Positions 1 to 4,584 of a stretch of DNA of 5,810 nucleotides are shown piece by piece. Position numbers and translations under genes: made by a program. Under the pieces are notes generated by a model that was not told the origin of the DNA, made no database searches, and saw only the letters and a program-made list of their open reading frames with translations. Positions within the stretch are counted from its first letter, which is position 1. Each line of letters begins with the position of its first letter. Source of the stretch: an uncultured Clostridia bacterium (GTDB taxonomy: Bacteria > Bacillota > Clostridia > Peptostreptococcales > Anaerovoracaceae); contig CAKQOW010000082.1 of the NCBI GenBank assembly GCA_934256595.1, positions 1-5,810 on the forward strand, in the 5' to 3' direction.

Positions 1-171
1 AGAATGCACGATATACAGGAAGCAAGAGAGCAGGGCGAGGAAATAGGCAGAAGCGAAGGTGAGGCTTCAAAAGCACTGGAAATGGCGAAGGCCATGAAAG
101 CAGAGAATGAACCGACAGAGAAAATTGTCAAATATACAGGTCTGCCAAAAGAAAAAATAGAGATGTTATAA
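1..171 (+). CDS. Rpn family nuclease/putative transposase, C-terminal fragment (cut by window edge)
   Basis: Frame 1 is open from the first base to a TAA at 169-171 and gives 56 residues. The tail is charged and helical: an EQGEEIGRSEGE-like stretch (about residues 10-21), then a 'KIVKYTGLPKEKIEML' ending. This arrangement, a run of Glu/Gly/Arg turns followed by a short 'xITGLsxEEIxxL' helix, is typical of the C-terminus of Rpn/PD-(D/E)XK 'transposase' proteins (TIGR01784 / PF12784 type), which in known members are DNA endonucleases linked to recombination. The catalytic domain would lie upstream of the window, so activity cannot be judged. The gene reads toward rqcP with a 21-base gap and no terminator between them, so read-through is possible. 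The assignment rests on the tail alone; the low-complexity tail could also belong to another helical protein. Confidence 0.6.
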   Translation, partial: RMHDIQEAREQGEEIGRSEGEASKALEMAKAMKAENEPTEKIVKYTGLPKEKIEML

Positions 172-172
172 T
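142..172 (+). promoter_or_regulatory. Candidate extended -10 promoter for rqcP
   Basis: A perfect TATAAT at 167-172 is preceded by TG at 164-165 with one base between, forming an extended -10 (TGTTATAAT). The only -35-like hexamer is CTGCCA at 142-147, 4 of 6 to consensus with a long 19-base spacer, so the extended -10 would have to carry most of the activity. Transcription would begin near 179, leaving a leader of about 14 bases that holds the AGGAGA ribosome binding site (183-188). The element overlaps the stop codon of the upstream gene. It is a sequence match only, and TATAAT also arises by chance in AT-rich DNA. Confidence 0.4.
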
Positions 173-192
173 TTTTTAAGATAGGAGACAAT

Positions 193-435
193 ATGAGAAT
201 AGATAAATACCTTAAAAACTCCAGACTTATCAAAAGGCGTACCGTTGCCAAGGAAGCCTGCGAGCAGGAGAGAATAACAGTAAACGGCAAAGTGGCCAAG
301 CCGGGTACAGAGGTAAAAGAGGGCGACATAGTCGAAATAAAATTCGGAAACAATACAATTAAAGTCAGAATAACCAAGATACTCGAAACTGTCCGCAAAG
401 AAGATGCGGCAGATATGTATGAAGTAATTCAGTAG
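193..435 (+). CDS. rqcP: RqcP (YabO-like) S4-domain ribosome quality control factor
   Basis: This 80-residue protein is almost entirely one S4 RNA-binding domain. The N-terminal 'MRIDKYLKNSRLIKRR' and the 'ITVNGKVAKPG...VKEGDIVEIKFG' strand-turn-strand segment match what I recall of Bacillus subtilis YabO/RqcP closely, including Arg2 and Arg16 and a near-identical 'KxEAAxMY' end. In Firmicutes RqcP binds the 50S subunit carrying a stalled peptidyl-tRNA and works with RqcH to add C-terminal alanine tails to incomplete chains. The length is normal (about 80-90 aa). The start is ATG 193 with AGGAGA at 183-188. It is not flanked here by hup or the sporulation genes yabP/yabQ that often accompany it. 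A strong terminator follows 13 bases after the stop, so the gene is probably the last or only one in its transcript. Hsp15/HslR is the closest alternative name, but the Firmicutes-type sequence favours RqcP. Confidence 0.88.
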   Translation: MRIDKYLKNSRLIKRRTVAKEACEQERITVNGKVAKPGTEVKEGDIVEIKFGNNTIKVRITKILETVRKEDAADMYEVIQ

Positions 436-436
436 G

Positions 437-442
437 TATAAT
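437..442 (+). promoter_or_regulatory. Possible -10 element for the activase operon
   Basis: A perfect TATAAT sits directly after the rqcP stop codon. No convincing -35 is present at 16-18 bases upstream (the best alignments match only about 2 of 6), and there is no TG extension. If it is used, transcription would start near base 449, which is the first base of the 5' arm of the hairpin at 449-486, so the whole leader of the next gene would be that hairpin. Support is limited to this one hexamer and its position. Confidence 0.25.
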
Positions 443-448
443 AAGGAA

Positions 449-496
449 ACCTCCTGTCAACAATATCTATATATTGTTCAGGAGGTCTTTTATTTT
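449..496 (+). terminator. Intrinsic terminator after rqcP, overlapping the RBS of the next gene
   Basis: The 5' arm ACCTCCTG (449-456) pairs perfectly with CAGGAGGT (479-486). After a two-base bulge (TC, 457-458), AACAATAT (459-466) pairs with ATATTGTT (471-478), closing a CTAT tetraloop (467-470). That is 16 base pairs in total. The 3' arm is followed at once by CTTTTATTTT (487-496), a U-rich release tract. The structure is therefore a standard rho-independent terminator for rqcP. The 3' arm also contains AGGAGGT (480-486), the only good Shine-Dalgarno for the downstream gene, and the T tract runs into that gene's TTG start codon. Confidence 0.85.
480..486 (+). promoter_or_regulatory. Shine-Dalgarno that fixes a TTG start, buried in the terminator stem
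   Basis: AGGAGGT at 480-486 lies 8 bases before an in-frame TTG at 495. The other possible starts are worse. ATG 474 lies upstream of this site and inside the hairpin, and ATG 507 has only a weak GGA three bases away. When the hairpin at 449-486 forms, every base of this site is paired, so translation from it would need the RNA to be opened or to start downstream of the 5' arm. Confidence 0.7.
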
Positions 497-1379
497 GATT
501 ATAGGAATGCCAAAGGGCTATGTATACTACAGGTATCAACCGTTTATTACTGCATTTGCAGATGAAATAGGAATAGAGCTTAAATACGTTGATGAAATAA
601 ATCAGGATATCATAGACAGAGGCAGCAGACTCTGCGCCGACGAAGCCTGTCTCCCCGTAAAGGTGATGAGAGGGCAGATAGATAAACTCTCTGAAGAATG
701 CAGGTATGTATGCGTACCGAGAATTATGAAAACAGAGTTTGGAGAAGCGCTGTGTCCCAAGATATGCGGCATGCCCGATATGGCAGCCTCAGACAAACTG
801 GTATTTGACAAGGCCGTTTGCGTAAATGACAGAAAACAGCTTCACAAATACCTGAAACACCAGCTGAAAAAAATGAAAATAAAAAGGCGGGGACTTGCAA
901 AAGCCATAGACAAAGCCGCAAAAGCGCAGAGAGAATACAAATCCAGCGATGATGAGGGCTACAAATACAATGTCTTTATAGCCGCCCACGAATATAACAT
1001 TAACAATACCTATTCCAATATGAACATTGCAGACAGACTTCACAGAATGGGCATAGGCGTGATACAGGGCAGAAACATATCAAGATACGAAAAAATAACG
1101 AGAATAGAAAAACTGGGCCTGATAAAAAGACCGTACTGGGACGCTCTTACGGACATACTTGCAAGGGCTGTCATACTTTCAGAACAGAAAGCAGTAGATG
1201 CGGTTATCTGTATGTCATCGTTTAACTGCGGCATAGACAGCATACTTACTTCACTCATATACAAATATGTCACAAGGATACCTGTATTCAGTCTTAAAAT
1301 AGACGAGCACAGAGCAGAGGCCGGCTTTGAAACAAGACTTGAAGCCTTTGGAGATATAGTAAGGGAGGCGGCGCTATGA
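495..1379 (+). CDS. COG3580-like protein (DUF2229 family), acyl-CoA dehydratase/activase-associated Cys-rich subunit
   Basis: This is a 294-residue soluble protein of the group annotated as 'acyl-CoA dehydratase activase-related' or '2-hydroxyacyl-CoA dehydratase'. The TTG start gives an N-terminus of 'M-IIGMPKGYVYYRY', matching the usual family opening (short strand, then P-[RK]-x-x-x-Y-Y). ATG 474 would add seven residues encoded by the terminator hairpin. Nine cysteines are visible: Cys47, 52, 69, 73, 87, 91, 109, 239 and 245. They include DEACLP (49-54) and the C-x3-C pairs 69/73 and 87/91, consistent with binding an iron-sulfur cluster. The C-terminal block 'DEHRAEAGFETRLEAF' (from residue 270) is a family signature. 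It overlaps the next gene by ATGA, so the two are translationally coupled. In the giant fused versions this module sits beside activase domains. The substrate is unknown, and a role as electron acceptor of the activase is inference from HgdAB. Confidence 0.8.
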   Translation: MIIGMPKGYVYYRYQPFITAFADEIGIELKYVDEINQDIIDRGSRLCADEACLPVKVMRGQIDKLSEECRYVCVPRIMKTEFGEALCPKICGMPDMAASDKLVFDKAVCVNDRKQLHKYLKHQLKKMKIKRRGLAKAIDKAAKAQREYKSSDDEGYKYNVFIAAHEYNINNTYSNMNIADRLHRMGIGVIQGRNISRYEKITRIEKLGLIKRPYWDALTDILARAVILSEQKAVDAVICMSSFNCGIDSILTSLIYKYVTRIPVFSLKIDEHRAEAGFETRLEAFGDIVREAAL

Positions 1380-2452
1380 AAGTAACATTTCCCCATATAG
1401 GCAAGGCCTATATACCTGTCAGACTCCTGCTTGAATCCATAGGCACACAAACAGCGGTGCCGGAGAGAAACAATGCAGCGACACTGGAGCAGGGCAGCAG
1501 AATTTCACCCGATGAGATATGCCTGCCCTTTAAACTTATGGCCGGAAACCTGACAGACGGATACAAAAAAGGAGCAGACACGGCTCTTATGACGGCAACT
1601 AAGGGTCCCTGCAGACTGGGGCAGTACTGCCAGCTGCTTTCAGATGTTATGAACAATCAGAACTGCAGTATGAACTGGATTGTACTTGACTCGCCGTCTG
1701 TAATAGGCCGAAAAGAATTTATATCAAGACTGAAAGGCTTAAAAGGAAGCCGCAGTTTTGGAACGTTAAGAACAATTCGTATGGCAGAAAAAGCGAGAAA
1801 ACTTATGCTCAGAATGGATATGCTGGAGGAGCAGTGCTTTTTTACGGCGGGATATGCGAAAAACCCGGCAGAGCTTGTAGCCCTCAGAAGAAACCTTTTC
1901 AAAGAGCTTGAAGAGGCAAAGAACTTCAAAGAAGCTTTCAGAATTATGGACTTTTATGAGGTGCTGACGGACAGGGTCAGAGTCAGAAGAACTGCAGACC
2001 CGGTGAAACTGGTGCTTACAGGGGAAATATATACCTGCATAGAACCCTTTGCAAACCATAACATAGAAGAAACACTTATGAATATGGGGATTTCGTTTCA
2101 GAAAACAATGACCCTGAGCTGGTGGACCGGCTATACAGCCGGCTCAGCTCTGATTAAAAGGAAAAACAGCAGGTATATGCCGTATTCGATAGGCGGCTAT
2201 GCTCACGAAACAGTAAAAGCCATAGATGACTACAAAACCGCAGGCTTTGACGGAATTGTGCAGCTTATGCCGGCAGGCTGTATGCCTGAAATAGTGGCCA
2301 AAACCGTATTTGAAAACAATACAGAGGGGAAGAACCTTGAGATTCTTCATCTGGTATTTGACGAAATGACAGCAGATGCAGGATATCTGACCAGACTGGA
2401 ATCCTTTGCGGATATGCTTGCGGCGGGGAAAAGAAAGAGGGGGAAAAAATGA
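1376..2452 (+). CDS. COG3581-like protein, second acyl-CoA dehydratase/activase-associated subunit
   Basis: This 358-residue protein starts at ATG 1376 with GGGAGG at 1363-1368, inside the end of the preceding gene. Family landmarks are 'SPDEICLPFKLMAGN' (Cys49), 'GPCRLGQYC' (Cys79 and Cys85), 'GEIYTCIEPFANHNI' (Cys221), 'GCMPE' (Cys302) and a terminal 'DEMTADAGYLTRLESFAD' (329-346). Cys97 and Cys154 are also present. These blocks appear in the same order as in its upstream neighbour: DExCLPxKxMxG, an acidic/aromatic block before '..L.xMGI', and DExxAxAG[FY]xTRLE. The two therefore look like paralogues that could form a heterodimer, as HgdA and HgdB do. Cys49, 79, 85 and 302 are candidate cluster ligands. 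The Lys/Arg-rich C-terminus (KRKRGKK) is unremarkable. It ends in an ATGA overlap with the activase. The reaction catalysed is unknown; the dehydratase name in databases comes from distant similarity. Confidence 0.8.
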   Translation: MKVTFPHIGKAYIPVRLLLESIGTQTAVPERNNAATLEQGSRISPDEICLPFKLMAGNLTDGYKKGADTALMTATKGPCRLGQYCQLLSDVMNNQNCSMNWIVLDSPSVIGRKEFISRLKGLKGSRSFGTLRTIRMAEKARKLMLRMDMLEEQCFFTAGYAKNPAELVALRRNLFKELEEAKNFKEAFRIMDFYEVLTDRVRVRRTADPVKLVLTGEIYTCIEPFANHNIEETLMNMGISFQKTMTLSWWTGYTAGSALIKRKNSRYMPYSIGGYAHETVKAIDDYKTAGFDGIVQLMPAGCMPEIVAKTVFENNTEGKNLEILHLVFDEMTADAGYLTRLESFADMLAAGKRKRGKK

Positions 2453-3402
2453 ACTACCTGGGTATAGATGTGGGCTCGGTAAGCACCGACCTTGTTGTAA
2501 TCGACGAAAAAAACAACGTACTGAAAAAACTGTATCTCAAAACAGAGGGAAACCCCATCAGAGCCGTAGCCTGCGGAATGAAACTTTTGGAGCAGGAATT
2601 TAAAGCAGCCGATATAGCGGGAGCGGGGACAACCGGAAGCGGCAGAGCCATAGCAGCTATGATGATAGGTGCAGACGCTGTAAAAAACGAAATAACGGCT
2701 CACGGCAGAGCTGTGGCGAAGCTTTATCCGGAGATAAGAACCGTATTTGAAATCGGCGGTCAGGACTCCAAAATAATACTTATTAAAGACGGGTATGTCA
2801 GAGACTTTGCAATGAATACGGTATGCGCGGCCGGGACAGGCTCGTTTCTCGACAGACAGGCAGAGCGTATGGGGATTAAAATCTCGGATATCGGGCAGCT
2901 TGCCCTTAGAGCCGATATGCCGGCTTCCATAGCGGGGCGATGCGCGGTATTTGCAGAGTCAGATATAATTCACAAGCAGCAGATGGGAGTGTCCATAGAA
3001 AACATACTGGCAGGAATGTGCAGGGCGCTTGTGCGAAACTATATGAGCAATGTGGCAAAGGGCAAAAGACTTGAGCCGGGCTTCTGCTTTCAGGGCGGAG
3101 TATCCTGCAATGAGGGAATTAAAAAAGCCTTTGAAGAGGAAATCGGAGCGGAAATCACAGTGCCTGAACACAATACAGTAATGGGCGCGGTGGGAGCCGC
3201 GATAATTGCAGGAGAGGCAACTGCAAAAAACAAAAGCAGATTTAAAGGCTTTGATGCGGACTTCGATGAGGTTCATACAGAGGAATTTACCTGCAGCGGC
3301 TGCGGCAACAGCTGTCAGGTAGTAAGACTTTTGAAAGGAGAAATACAGCTTGGCTGTTTCCAGGACAGATGCGGCAGGTATCAGAGCGGAGCTGACGCCT
3401 GA
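2449..3402 (+). CDS. Acyl-CoA dehydratase activase, BadF/BcrA/HgdC-type ATPase (COG1924)
   Basis: This 317-residue ASKHA-fold ATPase shows the family motifs in order: phosphate-1 loop 'GIDVGSVSTD' (5-14), 'GAGTTGSGR' (58-66), phosphate-2 'FEIGGQDSKII' (100-110), 'NTVCAAGTGSFLD' with Cys126, 'GRCAVFAESD' with Cys164, and the adenosine-site 'FQGGVSCNEGI' (214-224). Cys126 and Cys164 correspond to Cys127 and Cys166 of HgdC, which hold one [4Fe-4S] cluster bridging the two protomers. ATP hydrolysis there opens the dimer and drives a very low-potential electron into the partner enzyme. A C-terminal extension adds Cys282, 285, 289, 303 and 308 (C-x2-C-x3-C, then C-x4-C). SD AGAGGGGG lies at 2436-2443, and the start overlaps the previous stop. 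It is the last gene of the three-gene unit, and its stop is four bases from that of a convergent gene. The activase fold is certain; the partner is inferred from linkage to the two upstream genes. Confidence 0.93.
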   Translation: MNYLGIDVGSVSTDLVVIDEKNNVLKKLYLKTEGNPIRAVACGMKLLEQEFKAADIAGAGTTGSGRAIAAMMIGADAVKNEITAHGRAVAKLYPEIRTVFEIGGQDSKIILIKDGYVRDFAMNTVCAAGTGSFLDRQAERMGIKISDIGQLALRADMPASIAGRCAVFAESDIIHKQQMGVSIENILAGMCRALVRNYMSNVAKGKRLEPGFCFQGGVSCNEGIKKAFEEEIGAEITVPEHNTVMGAVGAAIIAGEATAKNKSRFKGFDADFDEVHTEEFTCSGCGNSCQVVRLLKGEIQLGCFQDRCGRYQSGADA

Positions 3403-3410
3403 CTTGTCAG
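3399..3410. repeat. Short palindrome spanning both convergent stop codons
   Basis: CTGAC (3399-3403), TT, GTCAG (3406-3410) is a perfect inverted repeat. Its left half holds the TGA of the activase (3400-3402) and its right half the TGA of the minus-strand DUF4363 gene (TCA at 3407-3409). The stem is only five pairs with a two-base loop and has no T tract on either side, so it is not a convincing terminator. No other terminator is visible at this convergent junction. Confidence 0.5.
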
Positions 3411-3790
3411 AAAATGTTGCCCATAGATATACTTTCGTTTTTGTGGAGAAACTTAAACTGCTCTCTTAATGCGGCCAGCTCTCCCGCTGAATTTGACGGA
3501 TCCTTTGCCTTTATAAATTCTTCGGCGCGGGCTATGGAATAATCAGCCTCATTTAAAGCTGTCGTATCAAAAAAATATGCGGCGGCTTTTTTATAGCTGT
3601 GCCAGTCCCTGCCGAACTCATTAAAGCTTTTCTGCGCGGTTTCCCAGTCCTCAGAGTGAACTGCAGGAATTAATACTTCTCTTATCTCCGTAATATACTC
3701 ATCGGATTTTTCTGCGGAAACATAATGAAAAACGCTCCAGCCTGCAAGCAGAACTGCAAGACACAGACTTGAAACAGCCAGCGATCTCAT
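3407..3790 (-). CDS. DUF4363 family protein, membrane-anchored or secreted
   Basis: This is a 127-residue protein of unknown function. Residues about 3-22 form a single hydrophobic helix with little charge before it (MRSL...), which is either a signal peptide or an N-terminal anchor. The rest is helical and charged, with 'DWETAQKSFNEFGRDWHSYKKA' near the middle (about residues 48-69) and a short 'SISMGNIF' tail. This plan, and its position just downstream of a DUF421 gene, match DUF4363 proteins of Clostridia. The ATG at 3790-3788 has an excellent GGGAGGTGA upstream (GGAGG at 3802-3798, seven bases away) and overlaps the DUF421 stop by ATGA, so the two should be co-translated. It presumably acts outside the membrane next to its partner; no enzyme motif or conserved Cys is visible. 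The DUF call relies on pattern and context. Confidence 0.75.
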   Translation of the reverse strand: MRSLAVSSLCLAVLLAGWSVFHYVSAEKSDEYITEIREVLIPAVHSEDWETAQKSFNEFGRDWHSYKKAAAYFFDTTALNEADYSIARAEEFIKAKDPSNSAGELAALREQFKFLHKNESISMGNIF

Positions 3791-4491
3791 ATGCTCACCT
3801 CCCTTGCTTTTTTGCCGTCTGCATCGGCGGCATATATATGAAGTCTGCGGTTTTCATCGCAGACTGCCAGAAACACATCTTCAAAGCCTCCCATATTGCA
3901 GGCTGCAAGCTGAGCTTTCAGAACATCTGCATCAATACCTGCCTTTGTCAGATTTTCTTCATATAAAGTACCGTCTGATATTATAACCGACGGCAGTATT
4001 TCGTCTTTTGGAGGAATACCCATATCCTTTAGAGTTACGGTTTTTTTGTCCGGCTTTGGAACAATGGAAAGACTTCCGTTTGACTCAAGCACTGCATAAT
4101 TGACATCTGCGATACTCGGAGTGTTTCCGAGACGAAGCTGCTCCATAAGATCGTTTATGGAAATCCGAAGCCGTCTCATCTCCTCCTGATTTATCTGTCC
4201 GTTTTCAATAATAACGCTGGGTCTGCCGTTTATGAAATTCTTGAACTTCTCGCTTTTGATTGAAATATATGATATGAGCACCTGTAAAAACAGCAGTGTG
4301 AAAATGGCGATAACCCCGCTTATAAATGAAACCGTAGGCGACTCTATGGGGATTGCGGCAAGCTCCGCCATCATAAATATAACCACCATCTGAAACGGCG
4401 ACATCTTTGAAAGCTCCGACTTGCCCATAATCCTTATGGCAAACAGAACTATAAAATACAGAATAAAAGTTCTAATCAGTACAATGGACAT
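3787..4491 (-). CDS. DUF421 family membrane protein (YetF-like)
   Basis: This 234-residue protein begins with three hydrophobic segments (about residues 3-21, 33-49 and 54-78), followed by a soluble two-part domain. Family landmarks are 'R-I-M-GKSELSKMSPFQMV' after the first helix, 'NGRPSVIIENGQI' (88-100), the 'RRLRISINDLMEQLR' helix (from about 106), and 'DVNYAVLESNGSLSIVPK'. All are typical of DUF421/YetF proteins. I start it at ATG 4491-4489 because GGAGG (4501-4497) lies five bases upstream and the first helix then begins at once. The open frame continues 36 codons further, to 4599, but that extension has no family features and runs through the divergent promoter region. Relatives in Bacillus (YetF, and the spore protein 2Duf) are membrane proteins linked to spore heat resistance; whether this one has that role is unknown. 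It is translationally coupled to the DUF4363 gene. Confidence 0.88.
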   Translation of the reverse strand: MSIVLIRTFILYFIVLFAIRIMGKSELSKMSPFQMVVIFMMAELAAIPIESPTVSFISGVIAIFTLLFLQVLISYISIKSEKFKNFINGRPSVIIENGQINQEEMRRLRISINDLMEQLRLGNTPSIADVNYAVLESNGSLSIVPKPDKKTVTLKDMGIPPKDEILPSVIISDGTLYEENLTKAGIDADVLKAQLAACNMGGFEDVFLAVCDENRRLHIYAADADGKKAREVSI

Positions 4492-4526
4492 ACAAACCTC
4501 CGTAAATTCAGAAATATATAGTGATA

Positions 4527-4555
4527 TTGTTTGCAGACAGCCTTTGTGATATACT
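4527..4555 (+). promoter_or_regulatory. Candidate promoter for the MFS transporter gene
   Basis: TTGTTT (4527-4532) and TATACT (4550-4555, 5 of 6 to consensus) are separated by 17 bases. The -10 is preceded by TG at 4547-4548, giving an extended -10 (TGATATACT). Transcription would start near 4562, leaving a short leader of about 23 bases with the GAGAGGA ribosome binding site. The -35 matches only its first three bases. Confidence 0.5.
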
Positions 4556-4561
4556 TGTCTG
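4534..4561. repeat. Inverted repeat flanking the -10, possible operator
   Basis: CAGACA (4534-4539) and TGTCTG (4556-4561) are exact reverse complements with 16 bases between them. The half-site centres are 22 bases apart, about two helical turns, and bracket the candidate -10 at 4550-4555. That geometry suits a dimeric regulator, but six-base arms can occur by chance and no regulator gene is next to it. Confidence 0.3.
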
Positions 4562-4584
4562 GTAATATTTTTTGAGAGGATTTT

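Larger units (their letters stand above)
4492..4584. promoter_or_regulatory. Divergent intergenic region between DUF421 and the MFS gene
   Basis: These 93 bases must hold the start signals of two opposite transcription units. For the minus strand, TATATT (complement of 4513-4518) could be a -10, but the best -35 (CTGTCT at 16 bases) matches only 3 of 6, so I do not call a specific promoter. The plus-strand candidate is listed separately. Both ribosome binding sites lie at the edges: GGAGG at 4501-4497 (minus) and GAGAGGA at 4574-4580 (plus). Confidence 0.5.

Noticed and set aside
474..494. ATG 474 as the start of the COG3580-like gene
   Set aside because: It lies inside the terminator stem and upstream of the AGGAGGT site, with no ribosome binding site of its own. 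The seven added residues (MFRRSFI) are encoded by the hairpin and T tract, and the family N-terminus fits TTG 495.
789..1043. Minus-strand open frames opposite the COG3580-like gene (for example 789-1043 and 1040-1450)
   Set aside because: They are antisense to a well-supported coding region, lack ribosome binding sites, and show compositional artefacts (Phe/Ser/Cys-rich) rather than any recognisable domain.
3399..3410. CTGAC-TT-GTCAG as a bidirectional terminator
   Set aside because: The stem is five pairs with a two-base loop, AT-balanced, and followed by no T tract in either direction. It is listed only as a palindrome.
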